This document shows, piece after piece, positions 9,020-17,263 of a DNA stretch of 64,000 nt (position 1 is its first letter; each line of letters starts with the position of its first letter). Both the position numbers and the translations under genes were made by a program. Below the pieces are notes generated by a model. That model saw nothing but the letters and a program-made list of their open reading frames with translations, was not told the origin of the DNA and did not search any database. The stretch is from [Ruminococcus] lactaris ATCC 29176 (GTDB lineage: Bacteria > Bacillota > Clostridia > Lachnospirales > Lachnospiraceae): contig NZ_CP102292.1 in NCBI RefSeq assembly GCF_025152405.1, positions 1,550,001 through 1,614,000 of the forward strand, given 5' to 3'.

Positions 9020-9217
9020 ATGATGTCAGGGTCAAAAGGTCTGAAACCACGTGTGCTTGCACACTGGTGGTAGAATGACCTTGAGACCCGCCCCGATATG
9101 AGCATAAAAGTGGGGCGTAAGCACCATGATATGCGAATAGTGGGTAGGATTGTGGGAGTGCGTAGCACGAAACAATCCGTTGACATCATTGTTGGGGGCT
9201 TTTGACCCCAACATCAT
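9020..9217. mobile_element. 198-bp structured palindromic element (MITE-like or structured RNA repeat)
   Basis: The ends are imperfect inverted repeats: ATGATGTCAGGGTCAAAAG (9020-9038) and CTTTTGACCCCAACATCAT (9199-9217), 17 of 19 paired. Between them nearly all sequence folds: AAGGTC...GACCTT enclosing CCAC/GTGG and GTGTG-CTTG-CACAC; CGCCCC...GGGGCG; GGATTGT...ACAATCC enclosing GTGC-GTA-GCAC; and GTTGGGG...CCCCAAC at the right end. It has no credible gene; frames inside give only short shadow peptides. It begins one base after the stop codon of the upstream ABC ATPase gene and lies before the purF promoter. GC content and texture differ from flanking AT-rich DNA. A non-autonomous mobile element or a dispersed structured RNA both fit; I cannot search for other copies. 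Confidence 0.6.
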
Positions 9218-9218
9218 T

Positions 9219-10007
9219 TTATTGTTCTTTTGTAAATCTCGACAGGAACTGTCTTGTCCGTTCCTCTTTTGGATGTTCAAAAACCTCTTCGGGCGTTCCC
9301 TGCTCAAGGATCGTTCCTCCGTCCATAAAAAGTACCTGGTCCGATACGTCTCTCGCAAATGCCATTTCATGCGTCACGATGATCATGGTTGTCCTCTGAT
9401 CTGCCAGCCCTTTAATGACCTTCAGTACTTCGCCTGTCAGCTCCGGATCCAGTGCAGAAGTTGGCTCGTCAAAACAAAGAATATCCGGTTTCATCGCTAA
9501 TGCTCTTGCAATCGCCACACGCTGACACTGACCGCCTGACAACTGATGCGGATAATTGTCCATCCGCTCTGCCAGTCCCATCTGCGTCAGGAGCTTCCTT
9601 CCAAGCTTTTCAATCTCACTGTGGATCTTCTTTTTATTTTTCTTATAATCCGGCTGTGCCTTCGCCAGCAGTTCTTTTGCCAACATGACATTTTCCAGGG
9701 CTGTATATTGTGGGAAAAGATTAAATGACTGGAACACCAGTCCAAAATGAAGACGCTTCTTCCGTATTTCATTTTCCTGCTTCGTCATTTCATTTCCTGC
9801 ATCAAATAATGTCTCCCCATTCACCCGGATGATTCCCACATCCGGTGTCTCAAGGAAATTCAGACAACGAAGCAGCGTTGTCTTTCCACTACCTGATGAC
9901 CCGATGATTGAAAGAACCTGTCCCTGTTCCAGGGAAAAGCTGATATCTTTCAGTACCTCTGTACGATCAAATTTTTTATTGATATGTTCTACTTCCAAAA
10001 TTGCCAT
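9219..10007 (-). CDS. Polar amino acid ABC transporter ATP-binding protein
   Basis: 262-aa ATPase of the GlnQ/ArtP (PAAT) type that powers amino acid uptake. Walker A is GSSGSGKTT, the Q-loop follows in [18 protein letters not shown], the ABC signature is [15 protein letters not shown], Walker B is [15 protein letters not shown], and the switch His is in [16 protein letters not shown] charged insert between helices (near residues 113-127, KKNKKKIH) is slightly longer than in E. coli GlnQ. It is the last gene of a three-gene operon, 13 bases after the permease. The substrate is probably a polar amino acid or cystine; the sequence does not decide. Confidence 0.93.
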   Translation of the reverse strand: MAILEVEHINKKFDRTEVLKDISFSLEQGQVLSIIGSSGSGKTTLLRCLNFLETPDVGIIRVNGETLFDAGNEMTKQENEIRKKRLHFGLVFQSFNLFPQYTALENVMLAKELLAKAQPDYKKNKKKIHSEIEKLGRKLLTQMGLAERMDNYPHQLSGGQCQRVAIARALAMKPDILCFDEPTSALDPELTGEVLKVIKGLADQRTTMIIVTHEMAFARDVSDQVLFMDGGTILEQGTPEEVFEHPKEERTRQFLSRFTKEQ

Positions 10008-10020
10008 TTCTGCACCTCCT

Positions 10021-10707
10021 CTATCTGAAATAATCCAGTTTTTTCTCTAACCGTCCCAACAGTACGGTCAGAATTCCGTTAAATACCAGATAGTAGACTG
10101 CTGCAAAGAACATCGGCCAGATTGCTCCTGAAATTCCCTGAGATCCTTTCAGGAAAGACTGTCCCGCCCAGATGATCTCCTGCAATGCAATGATCCGTGC
10201 AAGTGAAGTATCTTTTACCAGTGTAATGATCTCATTCGACATCGGTGGAACAATTCTCTTGATCATCTGCATTAATGTAATTTTAAAGAAGATCTGGCTC
10301 TTCGTCATTCCGAGTACAAGTCCTGCCTCTGTCTGTCCCTGTGGTACACTCTGGATTCCACCGCGGTAAATAACAGAAAAATAACAGGCATAATTAAAGA
10401 TAAATGCAACGGAAGCCGCCACAAAACGCCCCGATTCTCCTCCTCCCCAGACTACATTATTCAATACCAGTCCCGGGAAATAATAAATAATCAGCATCTG
10501 GATCATCAGCGGCGTTCCTCTGACTACCCATACAATAATGTTCGTGATATATTTCAATGGCCGGAAATGCGACATTGAGCCAAATGCAATGATCAGCCCA
10601 AGAGGCAATGCCCCCAAAAGCGTCACAAAGAAAAGCTTCAATGTCTGTAAAAAACCAACATTCAGCGATTGAATAACGATAGGAAATTGTTCCATTATAA
10701 GTTCCAT
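10021..10707 (-). CDS. Polar amino acid ABC transporter permease
   Basis: 228-aa inner-membrane permease of the HisM/GlnP type with about five hydrophobic segments. The family N-terminal entry [14 protein letters not shown], the block [18 protein letters not shown], and the cytoplasmic EAA-like loop [21 protein letters not shown] that contacts the ATPase are all present. The start could be the first ATG (10707) or the one four codons later; neither has a strong ribosome site. It follows the binding-protein gene by 25 bases. It may work as a homodimer because no second permease is nearby. Confidence 0.93.
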   Translation of the reverse strand: MELIMEQFPIVIQSLNVGFLQTLKLFFVTLLGALPLGLIIAFGSMSHFRPLKYITNIIVWVVRGTPLMIQMLIIYYFPGLVLNNVVWGGGESGRFVAASVAFIFNYACYFSVIYRGGIQSVPQGQTEAGLVLGMTKSQIFFKITLMQMIKRIVPPMSNEIITLVKDTSLARIIALQEIIWAGQSFLKGSQGISGAIWPMFFAAVYYLVFNGILTVLLGRLEKKLDYFR

Positions 10708-10732
10708 GTCCGTACTGCTCCGTCCTTATTTT

Positions 10733-11554
10733 TTACTCTTCGATCAATGCCGCCTGTACTTTATACTTTTCAGCACAAGTCTTCATTGTACCGTCTTTCA
10801 TACTCTTTTCAAAAAATTTGTTCAGTTCGGCTGCAAGATCAGATCCTTTTCGGAAGCCGACTCCATACTCCTCACTGTTCAGACTTACTGTATAAGTAAG
10901 ATCTGCATAACCTGTTCCCTTTCCGATCATGGCTGCTGCCATCAGAGAATCAATGACTGCCGCATCAGATGTCCCTGCTGCAACTTCCATCAGTGCATCT
11001 GCCTGTGCATTTACAGGTGTATAGTTCAGGTTCAGATTACTGACCTGCTTTTCTCCCGCACTTCCTGCTTCAACTGCAAAACTTAAATCCTTCAGGCTGT
11101 CCGTATCCTGATACTTGTCAGCTTTTTCTGCCGGAACAACCACCACCTGTGCATTGTTCAGATAAGCATCCGTACATTCCATGGAACTTGTCACTTCGTC
11201 TGTCAGTGTCATTCCATTCCATACACAGTCAATGGACTTTCCATCCAGTTCCAGAACTTTATTGTCCCAGTCGATCTCAACAAATTCAACATCCACACCT
11301 AATTCTTCTGCAAATGCTGAAGCCATATCTGCATCAAATCCGATCCAGTTTCCATTATCATCTTTATAATCCATCGGCTCAAAATCTGTAATGCCGACAA
11401 CAAGGGTTCCCTTGTCTTTTACATACTCAAGATCACTGTCTGCTGCCGCATCCTTTTTATCTTTTGTATCAGAATTTCCTGAACCGCATCCTGCAAGCAT
11501 GGATACTGCAAGACCTGCACACAAAAATACACTTAATACTTTCTTTTTCATCAT
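10733..11554 (-). CDS. Amino acid ABC transporter substrate-binding lipoprotein
   Basis: 273-aa solute-binding protein (SBP_bac_3 family). A lipoprotein signal ends at the lipobox SMLAGC (Cys23), followed by a flexible S/D/K linker. The binding domain opens with GTLVVGITDFEPMDYKDDNGNWIGFDAD-type sequence, and contains the usual VEFVEIDWDNKVLELDGKSID and AVEAGSAGEKQ blocks. GGAGG six bases before the first ATG supports the start. It is the first gene of the operon and would be tethered outside the membrane, feeding the permease and ATPase downstream. Confidence 0.95.
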   Translation of the reverse strand: MMKKKVLSVFLCAGLAVSMLAGCGSGNSDTKDKKDAAADSDLEYVKDKGTLVVGITDFEPMDYKDDNGNWIGFDADMASAFAEELGVDVEFVEIDWDNKVLELDGKSIDCVWNGMTLTDEVTSSMECTDAYLNNAQVVVVPAEKADKYQDTDSLKDLSFAVEAGSAGEKQVSNLNLNYTPVNAQADALMEVAAGTSDAAVIDSLMAAAMIGKGTGYADLTYTVSLNSEEYGVGFRKGSDLAAELNKFFEKSMKDGTMKTCAEKYKVQAALIEE

Positions 11555-11752
11555 TTCATTCCTCCATCAGCAATTATTACAACTTCTATTCTCTACCAAT
11601 GAGTCACTGCACCATGGTAAAGTCACTGTTGTATTCTAACATAGCCATATTCGGATGTCAAACAGTCTTTTTCCTGTTCTGCTGTCTCCTGTTCTGCTTC
11701 CGGCTTTTTTGTCAGTCGCCTTTCCGTGGTATCGCCGGAAGAAGCCATACCA

Positions 11753-12520
11753 TCAGGTATGACTTCTTCTGTGCCTTCTCTTCCACTTTTCAACCAGTTG
11801 CTGATTTGGTTCTACCTGAAGATTTTTACGGATATCGTCCATCTCCTGACGCATCTGTGCATTAACCTCCAGATATTCTTCATGCTTTGTCAGAAGAATA
11901 TGATATTCCTCCAAAGACATATATTTATAAGAAGCATAAAGATACGGTTTTAAAAGCTGCGGATCTTCACAGATCTGATAAGCCCGGTCATACATTCTTG
12001 CCGATTCCTGATAGAGAAACAGCCTTCCATATGCCGCTCCCAGTCCAGCATAGATCTTTCCGTAAAATTTTTCATCCACGCTCTCATCTTTCTCCCGGTT
12101 CAGGATCTCCTGATATACAAGGATCGCTTCTTCTATCTCACCACTCTCAAGGAGATTGTCCCCTTTATATTTCTGGCGTTCGATATCCTTCTGATTCTTT
12201 AGATGCTCCAGTACATTCTGGATGCGGATCATCTCAGGATCTCTGTAGATCCTGGATGCTTTCAGGATCGTCAATACAAATTTCTCTACTGAACCGCGAA
12301 GTCTGAGGACATCTCTGAGCTGGTCAGCCAGATCTTTCATTCCGATTTCTTCTTCCAGCCAGTTACAAATCTGTTCATTCATAATCGTATAATCAATCAG
12401 ATACAGATTATTGCAGAGGTAATAACACAGTTCTTCCATGGTAAAGATCCTGCAGTGGATTCTTGTAATCTCATACGGATGTGTCGCATGCTTATCATGA
12501 CAAAGAATTAAATTTCCCAT
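11753..12520 (-). CDS. Uncharacterised TPR-like helical protein
   Basis: About 255 aa, no signal peptide or membrane segment, so cytoplasmic. The N-terminal third (GNLILCHDKHATHPYEI, then EELCYYLCNNLYLID) is unlike any family I recognise; the rest is helical with a tetratricopeptide-like patch: GDNLLESGEIEEAILVYQEI, YAGLGAAYGRLFLYQESARM and YASYKYMSLEEYHIL. It overlaps the end of the Hsp70-like gene by about 26 bases, so translation is probably coupled; of two adjacent ATGs I prefer 12520 because of AGGAGG spacing. The frame ends in a basic tail (KWKRRHRRSHT), while the +1 frame stays open for another 50-odd codons of normal-looking E/K/T-rich sequence, so a frameshift at the AAAA run near 11790 is possible. 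Confidence 0.75.
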   Translation of the reverse strand: MGNLILCHDKHATHPYEITRIHCRIFTMEELCYYLCNNLYLIDYTIMNEQICNWLEEEIGMKDLADQLRDVLRLRGSVEKFVLTILKASRIYRDPEMIRIQNVLEHLKNQKDIERQKYKGDNLLESGEIEEAILVYQEILNREKDESVDEKFYGKIYAGLGAAYGRLFLYQESARMYDRAYQICEDPQLLKPYLYASYKYMSLEEYHILLTKHEEYLEVNAQMRQEMDDIRKNLQVEPNQQLVEKWKRRHRRSHT

Positions 12521-13778
12521 CATTACCTCCTAAATGAATTATCTTCTCTTCCTGGAAATCTGTCGGCAGGAAGAAATCTCCGAATCCGACATCCCGTACT
12601 GTGATCTTGCAGGTCTTTTCATCCAGGAATAACGTTTCGATCTGAAGCCTCATTGAATATTCCGCACGTTTCGGGAACTTTGCAAGAGAGATCTTTTCCG
12701 TCTTAAGATTGCCCTGTACCAGTGATTCAATATGAAATTCTATATCTTCCACATCTTCAAGGATCACTTCCCACTGGTTGTTCGATTCATACCAGTGAGC
12801 CCCCCAGGACACCAGCGGATACCACATTTCCTGCCCGTCAACCCGCATATTCACCGTGATCTGATCTGTCAGTTTGTCCTCTGACAGGTAAACCGGATTT
12901 TCAATGTGCATATACAGCTTTCGGTATGCAGTGTAGCATGCTCCTTTGCTGTAAAGATTATTTCCTATAAACGCCCTGCGTCCATTGCACAGCACCCGCA
13001 AAGACTTTGGATACCACTCATTCTCAAATCCTTCTCCCGTCAGGAAAACCGAAGAAACGATCCGCTTGTCAAAGACGCTCTCAATAAACTTGCAGAACAT
13101 GGAGTCTGCTTCTTTTGCTTTATCCTCATTCAGAACCGGATACACCATCGCAAGTTCTTTCATATGTGCACTTGCGACTTCATCCACCGTAACAAAGGTC
13201 GTCTTTCCTCCTCCAAGTCCCGGCTTAAGTCTGCGGAGCATATAGGCTTTGATCTCATTTCTGTCACAGCAGAATAATGCCGCATCATACTGCCACAGCT
13301 CTTTGGGCTGATAGAACAGGTAATTACAGAAGCTCTCCTTATAATCCTGAATAAAAATATGCCGCTTGTCAATATTCATACGGACTGCGATCCCTCTGAG
13401 CATCTGTGCCAGTTCCTCTGTCAATGCAGGAACCGTAAATACGATTCCCTCTATCTCCGGGAAGTCATGCAGTGACATCTGGATAAACTTTGACAGAAGC
13501 CATACTGCATCATACGTCTCTTCGCCAAACTCGATTTTTTCCCCTGCAAGGCTTCGGTTCAAAAGCCTGGTCACGGTAAATCCTTCTTTTACCGTTGCCA
13601 GTCTTTTTGCTTCTTTTCCATATGCCCATGTATCGCGAAGTCTTCCTATGATCAGCGGGATCTGAAAATTATCTTCATCGACTTCGAGTGTCTGTGGTTC
13701 CATCTGCTCCTCACTGTAGTAGCTGATCTGACACGTCTTTTCATTTATTTCATAGCCAATTATACTGCCCTGTCCCAT
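12495..13778 (-). CDS. Hsp70/actin-fold-like protein (DUF5716-type, unverified name)
   Basis: 427 aa, soluble. I read an actin/Hsp70-like ATPase fold: an opening strand pair IIGYEINEKTCQISYY (phosphate-1 position), an LLSKFIQMSLHDFPEIEGIVFTVPA-like region corresponding to the Hsp70 VITVPA segment, a middle strand pair YDAALFCCDRNEIKAYML near residue 165 where DLGGGTFD would be, SSVFLTGEGF near 242 (cf. LVGGxSRIP), and GNNLYSKGACYTA near 274 (cf. AVAxGAA). The catalytic Asp/Gly positions look degenerate. The last 140 residues are beta-rich. It sits between the 1100-aa gene (15-base gap) and the TPR-like gene (overlap). I recall Lachnospiraceae DUF5716 next to DUF5717, but could not verify it. 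Confidence 0.8.
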   Translation of the reverse strand: MGQGSIIGYEINEKTCQISYYSEEQMEPQTLEVDEDNFQIPLIIGRLRDTWAYGKEAKRLATVKEGFTVTRLLNRSLAGEKIEFGEETYDAVWLLSKFIQMSLHDFPEIEGIVFTVPALTEELAQMLRGIAVRMNIDKRHIFIQDYKESFCNYLFYQPKELWQYDAALFCCDRNEIKAYMLRRLKPGLGGGKTTFVTVDEVASAHMKELAMVYPVLNEDKAKEADSMFCKFIESVFDKRIVSSVFLTGEGFENEWYPKSLRVLCNGRRAFIGNNLYSKGACYTAYRKLYMHIENPVYLSEDKLTDQITVNMRVDGQEMWYPLVSWGAHWYESNNQWEVILEDVEDIEFHIESLVQGNLKTEKISLAKFPKRAEYSMRLQIETLFLDEKTCKITVRDVGFGDFFLPTDFQEEKIIHLGGNDGKFNSLS

Positions 13779-13793
13779 GAAATTAGCTCCTCC

Positions 13794-16700
13794 TTAATAC
13801 TGGATGAACATGTGGTTCGCCACGGCATCTTCCAACGCGTAACTCCGCATCTTCTTCTCCTGTTCTTCTTTATCCTCTTCCAAAAGGATATCGTTGAGCC
13901 TTCCGTATCTGCCCGGCTCTCCTTTTTCGATCTCCCGCATACACATTTCTTTTTCACTTCTGTAAGAATTGCCGTCGATCGTCTCTTTAAAATAGTATTT
14001 CAGCCGTTCATTTGCAAATAATACAAACTTCTTCACATAAAGATTCTCATACATCGGAGACAGCACTTCTGTCGAATAATCCGCTGCCTCTCTGCTGCCT
14101 TTCTGCAGTTGGTAATAAAGCATGACACGGCTGCCTTTCTGACCTTTATATTCGATCAGCGTCTTATCCCAGAGCTGAAGTTCCACAAGCCATTCTTTCT
14201 CATAAGAAAGGAAGAACGGGAAATAGATCTGCTTGCCGCAGAGTTCCTGAAGAAACTTCTTCAGAGTCTTCCTTATCTGCGTTCCATACTCACGGGTAGA
14301 ATAATATTTCAGTACCGCAATCTTGCAGATATCGATCGTTGGTTCTCCCTTTTCATATTCCTGGCAGATGACATCGATCACATTCTTTCCGATCTTACGC
14401 TCTTCGACTACATATTCCCTGGAAATATAGGCAAGATATGCCTGCTCCAGACGGAAATATGCACCTTCTTCGTAATATGCCTCAAATACCTGTGCCTCCT
14501 GGAACAGCTCCTCCGAAAACAGCATCTGCGTCAGTATCCGTTCTGCGAGTTTATGCGTATGCACTTCATAATCCCTTGCAACTTTCCACAGATTCTTCAT
14601 TTCCATTGTTGCACCGCAGAAATAATTTGCAAGATATGTCAGGATTACTTTATCATACTGATTCTTCTGGAATAAGTCATAGCATACATACGTCAGGAAA
14701 TCATCATTTTCATAATTGCTTTCCCGGATCGTCTTACTGCACAGTGTAAAGATTTCATCCTCAGGATAATTTTCCAGCCCTTTTTCCTTTACTACTTCCA
14801 GTGTCAGTTCTTCCTCTTCCGCATTCTGTCTTCCCCTCAGCAGTCCACCCAGATACTTTCTGCACATATCCATATAACGCAGTTCATAGAACAGTCTTTT
14901 GCTGTCATACGGGATAGAATCTGTATAATGGCGTCCGTCTTTCGCTTCCCACACCAGGCGGTCCGTCTTGGAATACAGGAACACTCTCGCTCCCTTTTCT
15001 GTATACGGCACTTTCTGTGTCACAGTTCCGTCGTCTGCAATGACATGGATAAACTTCATATTCGGAACTTTCGTCGTGATCCAGTAGGCGTGACAGATAT
15101 CATACAGGGCTTTGATCCGCTCCTGTTTCATCTCATCTTCTACAAGAAATCTCTTGTAGATAATCCTGAGATCCTCGTCGATATTTCTCCGTTCCAACTG
15201 ATTCCATGCAAAAACTTCCATCTCATCACGGTAATGTGCATAGATCTCACTGCCCTCGTCTTCATATGTGATCAGATTTGCATACAGGAATGCACATTTA
15301 TGATAATCCAGGGAATTTCCATGCATAAAATACAGATAGACCGATCTTGGCAACTGCTTGTGGAACTGTGCCGGTTCTGCAGATGCCATATAATATTCAT
15401 AAAGCTGTGCAATCTTCAGTTCAGACTCCACTGCCTTTTCATACCATTTGAAATACTTCTGTTCCGTACAGCTCCCTTTGATCAGAAGTGTACAGATGGA
15501 AGTCAGGATCATTGATTCCCCATACATCTCATAACACCGGACAAGAACCTCATACAAATGGGCATCAAAATATTTCATCTGACTCGCCAGATTTGCGGTA
15601 TACAGTGCAAGTTCTTTGGTCATCAGCTTATATTTCACTGCAAATGCAAGCACCTGCACTTCAAAAGTCCCGAGCTTTTTCAGAGAGGAACTTTTCTCTC
15701 TGTAGCAGCGGAATGCCTGCAGATAGAACCAGATACTGTGGGATCGGTAATCCTCAAACTGCTTTTCAAGAACCCGCAGTCTTTCGCTGTAGATCTTATA
15801 TTCTGAATCTACTTCCACCAGCATACACAAAATCTTCCAGCTTGAAGGATGCTTCATAAAGGATCTTGAAAGTTCCTCGGCAACCCGTCGCTGTCCGATC
15901 GAATCATTGCTCAGCAGTGTTGTCAGATACAGATAATAAGAACTCAACTCCACATCTTTGCCGATCGCAAAACGGTTATAATTGTACGACTCCAACAGCC
16001 ATTTTGCTTCTTCCATCCGCTGTCCCAGCAGACAGATATGTGCATGAGCAAGCAGATAGAACTCATTATTGCCATCCCGCTCCCGCAGACGCGAAATTCT
16101 GCGAAGTGCATCTTCTGTCCAGGTATCCAGATCCACTCTGCCTCCCTCATACTGCAAAAAGCTCTTCAGAATCCCTGCAAACTCCCGGTCATTCTCCCGG
16201 TACTCCTCATCACGGCTGATATCTTTCTCAACCACAACTTCATAATTCAGGGTCTCGTATGGAGTTTCCAGGATGATCTGTCCGAAATTGCTTCCTTTAT
16301 GAAGCTTGTCCATCGTAATAAAATATTCCAATCTGTAAGAATTTCCAATGAACTCTTCCGTCGTCAGATGTGTATGCTCCACTGAGAGGAAATCTCCCTC
16401 CGCCCGGACATCCACTTCGAGAAATCCCCAGGTATTTTTTTTGACGGTAAACGTCTCTTTCCGATCCTCGATCAGCGAGATAAATGCCCTGCTCTCCTCT
16501 TCCAGCGTCAGAAAGATCTTTTCTTTCTGCTTACAGCCTACAAGAAATTCCTCCAGTGCATGCTGATCCAGTTCCCATTTACGCATATTATCATAAAGTG
16601 CCTGGATTCTCTGATCCTCATACTTGAGGATTTCATAAAAATCCCTGGATCGGAACAGCTTGACTGCTTCAGCCGCATCCCGGTATGAAAGCTTTTTAAA

Positions 16701-17096
16701 GTCTTCCAGACTCTGGATCTTTCCATATCTGGTCATGACAAATGGTTTTTCAATAATTGCAGTAAATGCAATATCGTACTCACCACCATTGCAGACGATC
16801 GTGAACTTACCATGCTCGACATGTCCCGGAACAAGTCCCCTTCCGTCATATGTATAATAAATATTTACCGGATTTCCGTCAAAGCCCTGCTCCACACACT
16901 GGATTCTGTAAGAAGATGGATACACCAGGCCGCGGATCGTCCCCTCTCCTTCATTCTGCAGGGAAAAACTCCCCTGATACTTTTCTCCTTCCCCGACACG
17001 CATAATGATATGCGTCTCCGGAAATATAATCTCCGGCTGTGGGATATGAAAATCCCCTTTTGCAAATCGCTTGATCTTATTTTTCAAATCGGTCAC
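13794..17096 (-). CDS. Very large uncharacterised protein (DUF5717-type, unverified name)
   Basis: 1100 aa without signal peptide or membrane segments. The first 120-odd residues look like a beta-sandwich (RVGEGEKYQGSFSLQNEGEG, then HGKFTIVCNGGEYDIAF). A second similar beta region follows near residues 215-310 (LEVDVRAEGDFLSVEHTHL, YEVVVEKDIS). From about residue 315 to 1040 it is helical with TPR/HAT-like spacing (FYLLAHAHICLLGQRMEEAKW, YLYLTTLLSNDSIGQRRVAE, YTANLASQMKYFDAHLYEVL). The end is charged and closes with LEDAVANHMFIQY. Function is unknown; the architecture suggests a scaffold or chaperone-like platform. It is the first gene of a three-gene operon with its own promoter, directly downstream of the MoxR-DUF58-transglutaminase genes. 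Confidence 0.85.
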   Translation of the reverse strand: MTDLKNKIKRFAKGDFHIPQPEIIFPETHIIMRVGEGEKYQGSFSLQNEGEGTIRGLVYPSSYRIQCVEQGFDGNPVNIYYTYDGRGLVPGHVEHGKFTIVCNGGEYDIAFTAIIEKPFVMTRYGKIQSLEDFKKLSYRDAAEAVKLFRSRDFYEILKYEDQRIQALYDNMRKWELDQHALEEFLVGCKQKEKIFLTLEEESRAFISLIEDRKETFTVKKNTWGFLEVDVRAEGDFLSVEHTHLTTEEFIGNSYRLEYFITMDKLHKGSNFGQIILETPYETLNYEVVVEKDISRDEEYRENDREFAGILKSFLQYEGGRVDLDTWTEDALRRISRLRERDGNNEFYLLAHAHICLLGQRMEEAKWLLESYNYNRFAIGKDVELSSYYLYLTTLLSNDSIGQRRVAEELSRSFMKHPSSWKILCMLVEVDSEYKIYSERLRVLEKQFEDYRSHSIWFYLQAFRCYREKSSSLKKLGTFEVQVLAFAVKYKLMTKELALYTANLASQMKYFDAHLYEVLVRCYEMYGESMILTSICTLLIKGSCTEQKYFKWYEKAVESELKIAQLYEYYMASAEPAQFHKQLPRSVYLYFMHGNSLDYHKCAFLYANLITYEDEGSEIYAHYRDEMEVFAWNQLERRNIDEDLRIIYKRFLVEDEMKQERIKALYDICHAYWITTKVPNMKFIHVIADDGTVTQKVPYTEKGARVFLYSKTDRLVWEAKDGRHYTDSIPYDSKRLFYELRYMDMCRKYLGGLLRGRQNAEEEELTLEVVKEKGLENYPEDEIFTLCSKTIRESNYENDDFLTYVCYDLFQKNQYDKVILTYLANYFCGATMEMKNLWKVARDYEVHTHKLAERILTQMLFSEELFQEAQVFEAYYEEGAYFRLEQAYLAYISREYVVEERKIGKNVIDVICQEYEKGEPTIDICKIAVLKYYSTREYGTQIRKTLKKFLQELCGKQIYFPFFLSYEKEWLVELQLWDKTLIEYKGQKGSRVMLYYQLQKGSREAADYSTEVLSPMYENLYVKKFVLFANERLKYYFKETIDGNSYRSEKEMCMREIEKGEPGRYGRLNDILLEEDKEEQEKKMRSYALEDAVANHMFIQY

Positions 17097-17188
17097 CTAC
17101 TCATAATACTTAATCTCTCTGCCATCGGGCAGATGGTATCGGATATCTTATCTGTCTCTGACTTCAGAGCAGAAAGACGCTACTATGA

Positions 17189-17218
17189 ATTATATCATCA
17201 TCCTGCAGTTTCTTGCAA
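17189..17218 (-). promoter_or_regulatory. Sigma-A promoter of the three-gene cluster
   Basis: Minus strand: TTGCAA (17213-17218), 18-bp spacer, TATAAT (17189-17194), about 95 bp before the large gene. An inverted repeat TTTCTTGC...GCAAGAAA (17209-17235) covers the -35. Confidence 0.6.
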
Positions 17219-17263
17219 TGGGAGAACGCAAGAAAATAAAATCTGATTGTATACACGTATGCA

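Noticed and set aside
9032-9370. 112-codon minus-strand frame across the structured element and the end of the ABC ATPase gene
   Set aside because: It overlaps a clear ATPase gene in another frame and otherwise reads the palindromic element; no ribosome site.
16812-17246. 144-codon plus-strand frame at the start of the 1100-aa gene
   Set aside because: Antisense to the large gene and its promoter, with no ribosome site.
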